A stretch of 64,000 nucleotides of DNA, from positions 124,001 to 188,000 of the forward strand of contig JAFEMH010002450.1 of assembly GCA_022495995.1 (NCBI GenBank). Reading direction: 5' to 3'. This stretch comes from Adenophora triphylla var. japonica (lineage: Eukaryota; Streptophyta; Magnoliopsida; Asterales; Campanulaceae). The position numbers were made by a program, and so were the translations under genes. The notes beneath the pieces were generated by a model, which saw only the letters and a list, made by a program, of their open reading frames with translations, was not told where the DNA came from and searched no databases. Below are positions 11,567 through 24,012 of this stretch, piece by piece. The stretch's first letter is position 1. Each line of letters starts with the position of its first letter.

Positions 11567-14035
11567 GTACGTGGGGTGGTTCGGGTAGAAATATTTCATT
11601 TGGTGCATTTTATGATTTTATTTGATTTATGCGACTATTTATATGTTTGTTTGAATTTAGTAAGTTAGATTGGCATTAACTAACTTATGTGAAATTGGGA
11701 TGAAAATGAATTAAAAAGAATGTTTTAGGGTCTAAAGGGAATAATAATGAAAGTTTCTTATGAATTAATAATAAAGATAAATTTATTAAAATGCTTATTA
11801 ATGCTAAAATGTTTAGTGGTGAACAAGGATAGTTAGAATTTTAATTACAACTTATTAAGTGGATGAGGAGCTTCTATGTAAAATGAATTAATTGGAATTA
11901 GTAAAATAAGGAAAGCCTTCTCATTTCCTTTCATTTGCTAAGATTAGTCATCAGCTCCTCCTCAAAGCAAAATCCATGGAGAAAAACTTCTAAACCCTAG
12001 GTTTTCATTAGAAAAATTCTCTAGTCTTCAATATTTCTCTGTTTTCAAAACCAAGGGCGGATTCGAGTTCCAGGCAGCGAGGGGATCGTTTATAGCTACC
12101 CAAATAATTATTTTATTTTTCATCATTCAGGTAAGTTATTATGAATTCTTGTTAAAACTTGTAAATTCTTTGATATTGTTGTTATTGATGTTAATAAACA
12201 AGTTTTTATTTAAAAAGGAACACTTTTGGAGTGGTAAGAATGGTGGGAAATGGAGAAATTGAGATGGCCATGAAATGGGTGTTGTGATAGAGAGTAAATG
12301 GGTCATTGTTCATGTTTAGGGTTCATGATTTGGAAGTAAATCATTGCATGGAAGTTTTGGTACCAAGTTGGTACCAATATGAGGTTTAATGGGTTGAATT
12401 AGTTTAGAAGATGTATGAATTGGTTTGGGTTTGGTATTGGTTATTATTTGGTACTGTTTTGAGTCACTTAAAACAGAGTAAAAATTGGTGTTTATCATTT
12501 TGGTGCAATTGCTGAAGTAGTGTAAATTCTGTACTGAATTCTGAACAGGGGGCACGAGTCGTGCCCCTGAGCACGACTTGGGCACGAGTCGTCCCCTGGG
12601 AATTGAACCAAGTCGTGACCTGAAGGGATGCCAGAATCTGTGAGGGGTGTAAAGGGGCACGAGTCGTGCCCTGGGGCACGAGTCGTGCCCTACTCTGCAG
12701 GAATTGAAGCTGTTTCCAAGGCATGGAAACCTAATCAAACATGAACCAACTTGAACACTCTTTAACTTAGATCAAAGTAGAACCTTTTAGCTACATAATG
12801 ATACTTTAGTTGATCAAAATGGAATAGTAGAAGTACTTGTAATATTGTCGCGAACTTGTTGCGTAACATTGATTTATACCTAGCCAAAGTAACTTCAACT
12901 TGGTAAATAGTATGTGGACCTTTATAGAAGTTATATATTATTGTATATGATCTATGTAGGAATAGTTTGTGATACTTTCCTACTTCAATTGAGTTCATAT
13001 GCATTGGCATTATTGTACATAGTGCATGAAATAAATGTTGCACTCTAGTATGGATTGAACATGAGTATTGTTGTACCATGTTGATATACTTTCATCCCTT
13101 TTTGTGGATTTCATTTCAAGTAACTTATATGTGCTTGAATTGTGGTTAATCAGCTGATGTTTAGGTGTATAACGGAATACGATCAATTATGGAAAGTGTG
13201 ACCAAATGTGATCGGATTACATTATACCAGTGACTGTCCCCGTCTGTGGCCACAGATTGGGGTTATAGCATCTGTATTGAGCCAAAATCCTTACAGAGTT
13301 GCTACTATCTTATATGGTTCCCTGAAAATGGGTCTTATAAGATGTGAATATGCCTAAGCAGTTCACAAGAGAGGAGTTATTATAATAGCTCTCTCCGTTA
13401 TTTGTTATTGGTTGTGATGTGAAGGTATCCTCCAATATGATACGACTTATTGGTCAGACGGGGAAAAGGTAAACAAAGGTAACGGAATGTGTTTACGGCT
13501 TTTCCAATGTGATTATATGCACCTTATATGTGTTGCATTTACTTGGCATATTGATGCATGCATAATAACTTATTGAGATTTATTCTCACCCTTCTCCCTT
13601 TAATGTTTTAGATCGACCTAAGACGGGAGGACCAGGGCAGTGAGGCCGGTACGGAGTTTGTGCTTGATTTTGGTTTGTCGGGTATGTTGTTTGTTAGATG
13701 GTTTGTATTTTGGGGTGTTACTCCTTTGTTGGAGTTTGTTAATAAAACAAGTTATGTAAATTTGTAAGTTATGACTTAACCTTTTGTAAATAAGTTAACT
13801 AAGTAAGTAGTATTCCAAATAGAGGTAGATGGAGCTCTTTTAAAGGTTTGTAAATAAGTTTGAGTTTAAAGTTAGTTCATGTTTTATTTTCCCCTTTCCT
13901 CCAAAATGGAGATGACCCAAGTTAGAATTGGATGTTAGATGTTAAAGTTAGTTTCATTTCAAGTTAAGTTAAAAAGTTTTCAAAATTTACAGGTTTTAAT
14001 TAAGTGTTTGGACTCTCCTGGTCGGGGAGCCCACA
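11525..14035 (+). repeat. Gypsy-1 3' LTR (2511 bp)
   Basis: Matches 4473-6961, with scattered substitutions. A 3-bp insertion lies near 11576 and an extra copy of the GCACGAGTCGTGC unit lies near 12670-12690. Confidence 0.95.
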
Positions 14036-14040
14036 GTTAT

Positions 14041-15642
14041 GATTGACTTGAACCGTTATGTACCATCTTTATTATTTATTATAAAGCGCATTTATTCTGT
14101 TCATTATATGTTTGCATGTTTATTTTATTGAACTGCGTCCCTAGTTGTTATGAACAACTAGTATAAGTTGGTAATGGATAATCATAGAGATGATTATATG
14201 CATGGAGATGCACATTACACTTATGGATACTTGCTAGAGAACAAGTATTGGACTTGACCTAATTATGAGATTTATGACATGGTCTGTTGTCATGATTAAA
14301 TCTCATGATAGTCATGTTATTGAATCATTTGTACCTGAGATTATCATCGTCTTTCACATGGTGAAGATCGTGTTTGATATATTCTAACACTATCTTTAAT
14401 CGGATAGCAATAAGGCCTATGTTAGCACATTTGGATCCATGTAGGGAAGAATGATAAGTCAAGACGGGATTTGTCCCTCTTATGAAGAGAGATGTTTGCT
14501 TGGGCCCCTCGATGAATGATGTTGATGAAACGTGTGGCCAAACTCAAGTGATTTGATGGAGATCAAATGCATTTGGATTATCAACATATTCGAAATCGAG
14601 AAAGCATTGAACAGAATGAGTTGACCTAGACCATGACTCATGTTCGATTGGACATCGTGGACAAAGGGATTATAACATTGGATCTATTAAGGAATCAAGC
14701 TTTGATGTTATATTTAATTGGGTGGACATAATGATTTGCTAGAAGTCACTTATGTCTTGTGAGGTTGATGTTTCAATTTACTACTAACATAAAATATAAT
14801 TCCTAAAGGGTCACACATAAAAGAACGAATTTGATTCAAGCTGAAAATTGGAATTTTGGGTGCACGACTCGTGACCAGGAGCACGACTCGTGCCCTGGGT
14901 CACGAATTGTGCCAAGGAATACGACTCGTGACCAAGGCTGAGACACGACTTGGTTTTTGTCTCGTTTTGATCAGAACGAGTTGGGGCTCAAGGAACGACT
15001 CGTGAGCATGAATGAAAGCAAAGGGCACGACTCGTGCCAATTGGCACGACTCATGCCAAGGCCAAATTTCGTGTCTGTACGGTTTTCCTTGGCTAGGAAG
15101 GAATTGGTATTTTATAAGGTTTCTACCCTAATTGTTAGGGGATTTATATGGGATATAAATACAGCCTTGCAGCCATATTTTTCCTCTCTCTCACATCATA
15201 ATCCAAGGTTTTTGAAACTCTAGATTTTGATTTTGATTTTGAATCAAAAGTCCCAAATTGTTCAATAGTTTTGGCTTTGATTATTGAATATTGATTCAAT
15301 AATCAAGGGGATCATCTAGCAATCTAACAAGAAAGTGTTCTTAGATTCGTTCGCGTGTGGATTACCGATAGAGGGTGATAGGTTAATCACCAATAGCTTG
15401 AAGCCTCCGTTCGTTGATTCTTCACAAGATTTTGAACAAGGTAGAAGAAGATCCTTTTCGATATCAAAATTTCAAGGCTAGAATTTTGTGATCTACTTTG
15501 TTAAACTTCATCGCATTCAAGGTATGTAAATTCTATCTCATATAAATTTCTAATCTCTTCATGCTAGACGGATCTTAGGACTAGGGTTTTGATGTTATTT
15601 AAAAAAAATCTTTCGCTATGCTTGTAACCCCAAAATCCAACA
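14041..15642 (+). repeat. Copia-1 5' LTR, main part
   Basis: Resumes at GATTGACTTGAACCG after Gypsy-1 and ends CCAACA. A TATA box (TATAAATA, 15154-15161) lies downstream of a cluster of GCACGACTCGTGCC-type near-palindromes at 14860-15060, which places the cluster in U3. Confidence 0.95.
14860..15060. repeat. GCACGACTCGTGCC near-palindrome cluster in Copia-1 5' LTR
   Basis: About seven full or mutated copies, roughly 100-300 bp upstream of the TATA box. The counterpart in the 3' LTR is at 29143-29340. Confidence 0.88.
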
Positions 15643-15643
15643 G

Positions 15644-15656
15644 TGGTATCAGAGCC
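15644..15656 (+). other. Copia-1 primer-binding site
   Basis: TGGTATCAGAGCC one base after the LTR; complementary to initiator-Met tRNA. Confidence 0.9.
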
Positions 15657-16516
15657 GTGTCTTGCCATGATTAGGATTGAAATTGCATGTTAGATTTAAT
15701 GTGATTATTTGCTACCATGTGATATGAAATAGATCTAGATTCCATGTGTTTTGTTTCTATGAAAAACAAGTATATGTGATATGCCATGATTCATGATTAA
15801 TGATAAATTAATTAGACTAGTTTATCACATAGGTTATTAATCTATTAATATGATTATTTAGATTTGTAATTTCTCAAAATTAAATCAAATTGTTTGTATT
15901 TGTGAAGCCCTATGTTCATGATTATGTTCACATGAGATCTATGTTACAATCATGCGATGTTTGTTACATGTTGAAAACCTTCTAAATATTTAAGTCTTAT
16001 GCCATTCCTTGATTAGAACACTTGTGAAATTTTAGGGTATTTTGATGTATTATCAGCCATAGTTGGGTGCATCATTATATCTTGATTTGTGAACAAGATG
16101 ATATTATGGTTGATATAGTTTTGGCCATAGTCAAGTGCATCGTTCCATGTCTCATATGTTTGAAAAGGGTTTTAACTTAATTGGTGCTTTTAAATAAGAT
16201 TTGACAAAAGGGATAGATGAGATTTAAAAATATGTTTTTTGACATATGATGTCTAAAGAAATCTCATAAAAAATCTAAGAGTCATATAGTGATATGATTG
16301 ATGTTTCTACCTAAATAGTTTGATTTCGGGTATTAGCTCAGTTAAATCGGAATTAAGTGAAATATCGATCTTAGCCTACTATGATTATATGATACATGTT
16401 TGTATTTGAAGGTGTATAATTTAGTGGGAGTATTTATGAAATACATTATTTGCTCTTAGATGATAAATGTGCTGATATTGATATATGTTTATATTGTTTG
16501 CATATTTTATTGTAGA
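15657..16516 (+). other. Copia-1 untranslated leader
   Basis: AT-rich, with no gene. It links the PBS to the gag ATG at 16517. Confidence 0.7.
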
Positions 16517-17827
16517 ATGACTACACACAATAGTCAACCCCTGTCACTGCGATCTGTACTTGAGAAGGACAAGCTTGAGGAGAACGGTACAAAATATTCT
16601 GATTGGATTAGAATCCTTAGAATTGTTCTAAAGCAAGAGAAGAAATTGTACGTTCTCAATGAACCCGTTCCACCTCAACCTGCTCCAAATGCTTCTAGGG
16701 CTGATAGGGATGCACATAAGAAACATGATGATGATTCTATGGATGTTGCATGCCTTATGCAAGCCACTATGTCTAAGGCTTTTCAGAAGGACCTTGAGCA
16801 CATAGATGCAGCATTTGATCTTGCTGAGCGCTTAAAGAAAATGTTCCAAGTGCAAGCAAGAAACGAGAGGTATGATGTGGTTAAGGCCCTAACTGCATGC
16901 AAGATGCAAGAGGGGCAATCGGTGGGAGCTCATGTCCTTAAGATGAAGGGTTACATTGAGCGTCTCGATAGGCTTGGAAATCCGTTGAGTTTGGAACTCG
17001 CCACGGATTTGATATTGAATTCATTGCCTAAAAGTTATAGTCATTTTATTATGCACTATCACATGACTAGCATGGATGAGAATCTCTCGGAATTGCATGC
17101 GATGCTTAAGACCACAGAGATGAATATCAAGAAGCCTAAAACCGATACTGTGTTAATGGTTAACAAAGGCAAAGGGTTCAAGAAGGATGGCAAAGGTAAA
17201 GCAAGTGTTGCTAAACCTAAGGCAAAGGTTTCCGATGCCAAAGAGGCTCCCAAGGCATCTCAAAAGGATGCGGTTTGCTACCATTGCCAAGAGGTTGGTC
17301 ATTGGAAGCGCAACTGCAAGGCTTACAAGGAAGGCCTAAATACGAAGAAGGGCAATATGATTACTACTACTTCAGGTATCTATATGATAGATATTTTCCT
17401 TTCTGTTTCTAGTTCATGGATATTAGATACCGGATGTGGATCTCACATTTGTTTAAATGTGCAGGGACTGAGAAATAGGAAGCTACTCAAACAAGGTGAA
17501 GTTGACATGCGTGTTGAGAATGGAGCAAGAGTTACTGCATTAGCCGTAGGGACATATGATGTAACTTTACCTAGTGGCTTAGTACTTGTTTTGAACAATT
17601 GTTACTATGTTCCGGATTTGAGTAGGAATATTATTTCTGTTTCTTGTTTGGATAATGAGGGGTATAATTTTCTTATTTCAAATAAGAAGTTTTATATTTA
17701 TTTAAATGATATGCTTTATGGTATTGCAAATTTATTTAATGGCCTTTATATTCTTGATGTTGATGAGAAAAAAATAGTGTTGAAAATGTTTATCATGTGG
17801 ACAAGAAGTCTAAACCGAATGATGTGA
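16517..17827 (+). pseudogene. Copia-1 gag and protease
   Basis: ATG at 16517 (MTTHNSQPLS) is preferred to the upstream in-frame ATG because Copia-2 gag begins comparably. It has a copia gag core, a CCHC knuckle (CYHCQEVGHWKRNC, about 17277), and a protease with LDTGCGSHIC (about 17425) and the CYYVPDLSRNIIS region. Near 17770, in a run of A, a frameshift diverts the frame to a stop at 17825-17827. The integrase continues in the other frame, from before 17797. Gag forms the particle and the protease matures it. Confidence 0.9.
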
Positions 17828-18533
17828 ACAACACGTTCATGTGGCATTGCCGGCTTGGTCATATAAATGAGAAACGCATTTCTAAACTCTACAAAGATGG
17901 AATGTTAGACTCACATGATTATGAATCATATGAGATATGCGAATCTTGTTTATTGGGCAAAATGACCAAACCACCCTTCACTAAGAATAGTGAAAGGGCT
18001 AGTGACTTATTGGCCCTAATACATACTGATGTATGCGGACCAATGAGCAGCATTGCTAGGGAAGGATTTCGGTATTTCATTACATTCACCGATGACTTAT
18101 CTAGATATGGCTATGTCTATCTAATGAAGTCAAAGAGTGAATCGTTTGAGATGTTTAGAACATTTCAAAATGAAGTACAAAATTAACTTGGCAAAACAAT
18201 TAAAGCACTTGGATCCGATCGTGGTGGTGAGTATTTGAGCCAAGAGTTTGACAATCATCTCAAAAACTGTGGAATTGTTTCAGAGTTGACTCCACTCAGA
18301 ACGCCACAATGGAATGGTGTTTCCGAGAGAAGGAATAGAACCCTATTAGATATGGTTCATTCTATGATGAGTCAAGTAGATCTTCCTATATCCTTTTGGG
18401 GACATGCATTAGAGACTGATGCGTTCATACTGAACAGAGTCCCTACTAAATCGGCTCCTAAGACCCCACATGAGATGTGGTATGGAAGAAAACCTAGTTT
18501 GTCTTTCATGAGGATTTGGGGTTGCGAAGCTTA
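17797..18533 (+). pseudogene. Copia-1 integrase, part before the Copia-2 insertion
   Basis: It has the HHCC finger (WHCRLGHINEKR to CESCLLGK), then the core with HTDVCGPM, SDRGGEY and NGVSERRNRTL, so D, D and E are present. A TAA at 18184-18186 interrupts it. The reading stops at GCEAY, where Copia-2 entered (TSD GCTTA 18529-18533), and resumes as VKRLVS at 26321. An extra residue near ALETDAF relative to Copia-2 shows a small in-frame change. Confidence 0.9.
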
Positions 18534-20052
18534 TGTTGGGTTTCGAGGGTCCATGCGCAGTGGAAGAATGCAAATTAACTCAAAAAACTTGAAGCCTAGG
18601 ATCCATTCTAGATGATTAATTAAGAAGTATGAAATAGAAATACCAACCTTGTGTGCCTTTGTCTTTGATAAACTCTTTCCAACTCCAGATTGATTACCTT
18701 GTGAATCCTTGATGAACAATCCTTCAATCACGAACTTAAGATCTTGAATGGCGAAGATCCTCTATGTGTATCCACGCGTTGAACGAACCCTAGAATAATT
18801 CTAGGTGGATTGCTAGATCCTTTGATTGAAACTCCTTTCAATCAATAAAGAATTATGGAATTGGTGTTTTGATTTCTCAATTCACAATTGAAAAGCTCTC
18901 AATTTTGTGTTTCTATAAACTCAAAATCGTCACTTAGCTGCTAGGGTTGAAGATAGCATTTATACTTTATAAATATTATTCCCCTTTTGAAAACCCTATT
19001 TCAAAACGGTTTCAGCAAAGTCGGGTCATGGGCGGTCGCCCACCAAGGCATGGGCGGTCGCCCATCAGTACAGCGCTTATATCCCTTATTCGAAATCCCA
19101 CATGGGCGGTCGCCCACCTGCACAGTCTCCAATGCACGTTTTTTTTCGAATAACGATGAGCGGTTGCCCATACCCTTTGAGCGGTCGCCCATGGTACACC
19201 TAGGCGGTCGCCCATCAGCCCAGATTCCATAATTTCCATTTTTGACAATTCGTTCGATGCGTGTGACCCCATAGGACTATATTATGTTGGCAATGAGTTC
19301 GATCACATCGATCCTCATAAGACATGAGCGGACTCTATCAAGCCATCATGCCTACCCAAATAATATAATATCAAGTTTGATTTCCTACATAGAACATATC
19401 ACAATCCCATTGTCACACGATGTTATATTGAACATGAGTCATGGTCCATGTCAACTCATATTGTTCAATGCTTTCTCGTTACTAAGTAAATTGATCAATC
19501 GAATGTTATTAATCACATTAATTCATTCGGACATGGCCATGTACATCATCAATCTTACTTACGAGTGGCCTAGCAAACATCTCTCTTTACGAGGGACAAA
19601 TTTCCATCTTGACTTATCATTCTTCCCAACAAGAATCCTATCATGCCAATAATAGCCCTTATTGTTACCTGGTTAAAGATAACGTTAAACTATATCAAAC
19701 ACAATATTCATCGAGTGGAAGACAATGATAATCTCAGGTCAAAGGATATCAATGATATAACTATATGAGATTTAATTATGACATTCGACCATGACATAAA
19801 TCTCATAATGGGTCAAGTTCAGTACCTTGTTCTCTAACAAGTACCCATGAATTTAATGTGCATCCCTATGCATATAATCATCACATGATTATCCATTAAA
19901 CTTCATACTAGTGCTTCATAAGTACTAGGGACACGATTATTACAATAAACATGCAAACATATATAATAATCAAAATAACAATCTCTTATATAAATGAATA
20001 ATGACATTACATATAAGTCTATCTATATAGGCCTAAGGCACTAACACCTACA
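18534..20052 (-). repeat. Copia-2 3' LTR (1519 bp)
   Basis: From TGTTGGGTTTCGAGG to CTAACACCTACA. It holds about six GGGCGGTCGCCC-type palindromes (19028-19215), upstream of the minus-strand TATA region near 18957-18980. It is about 124 bp longer than the other LTR because of differences in that array. Confidence 0.95.
19028..19215. repeat. GGGCGGTCGCCC palindrome array in Copia-2 3' LTR
   Basis: Copies such as TGGGCGGTCGCCCA spaced irregularly. The 5' LTR array (about 25390-25480) has four copies in a different arrangement. Confidence 0.9.
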
Positions 20053-20067
20053 GTCTCCCACTTGCAC
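20053..20067 (-). other. Copia-2 polypurine tract
   Basis: On the minus strand GTGCAAGTGGGAGAC abuts the 3' LTR. Copia-1 has the equivalent AAGTGGGAGAT at 28280-28290. Confidence 0.85.
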
Positions 20068-20857
20068 TAGGCCCAATCATTCATGTATCTTATACCCATG
20101 GACCTAACATGACCATCATGTTTAGCTTGTGGCAAGACTTGGTGAGAGGGTCCGCAATGTTGTCATCCGTAGGTACCTTGCATATTTTGACGTCTTCCCT
20201 TTCACAGATTTCTCGAATGAGGTGGAAACGCCTCAGAATGTGTTTGGATCGTTGATGTGACCTTAGTTCTATTGCTTGGGCAATAGCACCATTATTGTCA
20301 CAATAAAGCTCTATCGGGTTAGTGATACTCGGAACGACTTCTAATTCACTAACGAACTTCTTGATCCAAACTGCCTCCTTAGCCGCATCCGATGCTGCTA
20401 TGTATTCGGCTTAGGTTGTAGAATCAGCAACAGTGCTTTGCTTGGAACTCTTCCAACAAACGGCACCTCTATTTAGCATAAACACGAACCCAGACTGCGA
20501 TCTAAAGTCATCTTTGTCGGTTTGGAAGCTTGCATCTGTGTAACCCCTTACAACCAGATCATCTTCCATTCCTCCAAATACCAAGAATACATCCTTAGTT
20601 CTTCTCAAGTACTTAAGGATATTCTTGACTACTATCTAATGGTTCTCACCAGGATCAGACTGGTATCTACTCGTCATGCTCATAGCATACGAGACATCAG
20701 GTCTAGTACATAACATGGCATACATGATAGACCCAATTGCCAAAGCATATGGAATATCACTCATCCTCTTTCGCTCATCATTTGTCTTAGTACAATGAGT
20801 CTTGCTAAGAGTAATGCCATGTCCCATTGGCAAGTTCCCTCTCTTAGAATTTTCCAT
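20068..20857 (-). pseudogene. Copia-2 RT C-terminal part and RNase H
   Basis: On the minus strand: MENSKRGNLPMGHG, then CTRPDVSYAMSM, RGYTDASFQTDKDD and the RNase H core (AEYIAASDAAKEAVW, YCDNNGAI). Stops occur after GENH (near 20636) and before AEYIA (near 20411), among others. The same segment is uninterrupted in Copia-1 (27248-28276). Confidence 0.85.
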
Positions 20858-20893
20858 ACGGAATCTTCTGAGGACCTTGTCAATATATGTACT

Positions 20894-21211
20894 TTAACAT
20901 AAACCAATCATCCTTCTTGATCTATCTCTATAGATCTTGATACCAAGGATATAAGCCGCTTCACCCATATCTTTCATTGAGAAACATTTTCCTAACCAGG
21001 ACTTGACAGTCTCAAGTACAGGAACATTGTTTCCAATGAGCAAGATGTCATCGACATATAACACCAGAAATAGAACTATTCTCCCACTTATTTTCTTGTA
21101 TACACAAGCCTCATCTTTGTTTTTGATGAAGCCAAACTCTTTGACTGATTCATCAAAACGTAGATTCCAGCTCCTGGAAGCTTGCTTCAATCCATAAATG
21201 AATCTCTGCAA
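20894..21211 (-). pseudogene. Copia-2 RT catalytic part
   Basis: Contains RFIYGLKQASRSWN and the catalytic YVDDILLIGN of copia RT, followed by GEAAYILGIKI. It is separated from flanking RT pieces by stops or frameshifts (stop at 20894, broken sequence 21212-21383). Confidence 0.88.
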
Positions 21212-21383
21212 CTTACATACTTTATTAGAATTCTTTGGATCGACAAACCCTTGTTTGTATCATGTATACATCCTCAAGTAGGTTTAGTTAAGCATTTGTT
21301 TTGACATCCATTTGCCATATCTCATAGTCATAATATGCGGCTATGGCAATTAAGATTCTAATAGACTTAAGCATTGCTACGGG

Positions 21384-21908
21384 CTAAAAGGTTTCATCAT
21401 AGTCAACGCCATAAATCTGCCTATATCCCTTAGTAACAAGCCTAGCCTTGTAAGTATGTACCTTCCCATCCATGTCGGTTTTCTTTTTGAAAACCCACTT
21501 GCACCCTATGATTTTTACACCTTCAGGTGGATCAATCAAGTTCCAAACTTGATTATCGTACATGAATTTGATCTCGGATTCCATGGCTCCTAGCCACTTG
21601 TCCGAATCAGGAGTGGACATCGCCTCTTGATAGGAAATAGGTTCATCATTCTCAATGATTTCTACTTCGTTACTTTCCATCATGAGAAATCCATATCTCT
21701 CAGGTTCGGATCGTATCCTATCCGATCTGCGAAGAACTTGTGTATCTTGAACCGGTTCCACAACTGCTTGTGAATTTGGTTTCGTCTCTACTATTGGTTC
21801 CTTGTCATTTTCGGGTTCTTGAATTTCTTCAAGATCAATTTTACTCCCACTAGTTTCTTTGGAGAGAAACTCTTTCTCTAGAAAGACACCATGTCGAGCA
21901 ACAAACAC
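21384..21908 (-). pseudogene. Copia-2 RT N-terminal part
   Basis: Contains a linker (RRSDRIRSEPERYGF), then WVFKKKTDMDGKVHTYKARL and GVDYDETF, typical of plant copia RT onset. A stop follows DETF. It overlaps the end of the integrase-frame segment (21878-22234) because of a frameshift. Confidence 0.88.
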
Positions 21909-22270
21909 TTTGTTCTCGGATCGGTTGTAAAATTGATATCCTTTCGTTTCCTTAGGATAACCAACGAAAATACATTTATCGGATACGGGTGCAAGCTTAT
22001 TTTCGAAACCAATTTCTTTACATAAGCTTCACATCCCCAAATCTTCATGAAAGATAAACTAGGTTTTCTTCCATGCCACATCTCATGTGGGGTCTTAGGA
22101 GCCGATTTAGTAGGGACCTTATTAAGTGTGAAAGCTGTTTCCAAAGCATGTCCCCAAAAAGAAATAGGAAGGTTAACTTGACTCATCATCGATCGAACCA
22201 TATCTAATAGAGTTCGATTTCTCCTCTCGGACACACCATTCCATTGTGGTGTTCCGGGTGGAGTAAGTTC
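21878..22270 (-). pseudogene. Copia-2 integrase C-terminal part
   Basis: Contains WNGVSERRNRTLLDMV with the catalytic Glu, then ISFWGHALETAF and MWHGRKPSLSFMKIWGCEAY. A frameshift near 22265-22280 separates it from the upstream polyprotein. It matches the Copia-1 integrase region that Copia-2 itself interrupted. Confidence 0.88.
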
Positions 22271-24012
22271 AAACTATTCCACAACTTTTAAGATGATCGT
22301 CAAATTCTTGGCTTAAGTATTCACCACCTCGATCGGATCGAAGTGTTTTAATAGTTTTGCCAAGTTGATTTTGTACTTCATTTTGAAATATTCTAAATAT
22401 CTCAAATGCTTCACTTTTGTACTTCATCAGATATACATAGCCATATCTTGATAAGTCATCAGTGAACGTTATGAAGTATCGAAATCCTCCCCTAGCAATG
22501 CTATTCATTGGTCCACATACATCAGTATATATGAGAGCCAACAAATCACTAGCCCTTTCACTACTCTTAGTAAAAGGTGCTTTAGTCATCTTGCCCAATA
22601 AACAAGATTCGCAAACATCATATGATTCATAATCATATGAGTCTAAATATCCATCTTTATGGAGTTTAGAGACGCGTTTCTCATTTATGTGACCAAGACG
22701 GCAATGCCATTTAAATGTGTTGTTCACATTATTTGGTTTAGATTTCCTATTTACATGATATACATTTTCAACATTATTTTCAACATCTAGGACATAAAGG
22801 CCATTAAAAGAATGTTCAATACAATAAAGCATATCATTCAAATAAATGGAATATTTCTTATTCTTATTAAGAAAACTGTAACCTTCATTGTCTAAACAAG
22901 AAATTGAAATAATGTTTCTGCTCAAATCCAGAACATAATAGCAATTATTTAAAACCAATATTAGTCTGCTAGGTAAAGCGACTTCATAAGTCCCTACGGC
23001 TAATGCAGCAACTCTTGCTCCATTTCCAACACGTAGGTCTACTTCACCTTCTTTGAGCGACCTTCTATTCTTTAGTCCCTGCACATTTAAACAAATGTGA
23101 GATCCACATCCGGTATCTAATACCCAAGAACTAGAAGTAGAAAGTAGAATATCTATCACATAGATACCTGAAGTCATGGCAATCTCATTGCCCTTCTTCT
23201 TCAGTCCTTCCTGATAAGCTTTGCAGTTACGCATCCAATGCCCAGTTTCCTTGCAATGGTAGCAAACTGAATCCTTTTGGGATTTGGGTTGAGGCTTCTC
23301 AACAACGGCAACCTTTGCCTCCGGTTTAGCAACTTTTGCTTTAACCTTGGTTTTCTTGAACCCCTTTCCTTTATTCACCATCAACACTTGATTGGTTTTC
23401 TTGGCGATATTGTTCTCTGCATTCTTAAGCATCCCATGCAATTCAGACAGAGATTTATTCATCCCATTCATGTTATAATTCATAACAAATTGATTATAAC
23501 TTTCTAGGAGTGAATGCAATATCATATCCGTAGCCAGTTCCAACTGGATAGGATATCCAAGCCTCTCAAGATGTTCGAGGTAACCCTTCATTTTCAACAC
23601 ATGAGGCCCAACAGGTTGTCCTTCAATCATCTTGCATGAATGAAGAGCCTTCATGGTGTCAAACCTTTCCTGACGTGCTTGCAACTGGAACATTTCCTTC
23701 AAATGATTTCCCAAATCATAAGCATCCATGTGTTCAAGGTCCTTTTGAAGGGCCTTACACATGGTAGCAAGCATCAAGCAACCAACATCAATAGAATCAT
23801 CCATATGTTTCTTGTGTTGATCCTTTTCAGCTCGAGTTGCATTAGCAGCAGGCTCGGGTGGAACGGGTCCATCGAGAATGTACAACTTCCTTTCTTGTTT
23901 GAGAACAATTCTCAAACTGCGGATCAAATCCACATAGTTGTTGCCATTCTCTTCCAACTTGTCCTTCTCGGGAGCGATCGCGATGACAGAGTTTGATTAG
24001 TGTTTACAGCCA
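22269..24012 (-). pseudogene. Copia-2 gag, protease and integrase N-terminal part
   Basis: The likely original ATG is at 24012 (MAVNTNQTLS). A frameshift near 23970-23980 leaves the long open frame starting at MEENGNNY (23957). It has the gag core, a CCHC knuckle (CYHCKETGHWMRNC), protease LDTGCGSHIC, the integrase HHCC finger (WHCRLGHINEKR, CESCLLGK) and the core with YTDVCGPM and SDRGGEY. It ends at GIV and a stop. This is the longest open reading frame of either copia copy. Confidence 0.92.

Larger units (their letters stand above)
4473..14035 (+). mobile_element. Gypsy-1: chromovirus (Del/Tekay-like) LTR retrotransposon
   Basis: A 9563-bp element from TGTGACGACC to GAGCCCACA, inserted in the Copia-1 5' LTR with TSD GTTAT (4468-4472, 14036-14040). 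It has LTRs of about 2.5 kb, an initiator-Met PBS, a polypurine tract, and gag, protease, RT, RNase H, integrase and chromodomain in that order. It is complete in layout but carries a gag frameshift, a stop in RNase H and changed catalytic residues. The Del/Tekay lineage call is from the TGTGACGACC terminus, long LTRs and chromodomain. Confidence 0.95.

Noticed and set aside
14860..15060. Possible CRISPR array (short palindromic repeats with spacers)
   Set aside because: Repeats are short, irregularly spaced and mutated, lie inside LTR U3 in a plant genome, and recur in the partner LTR.
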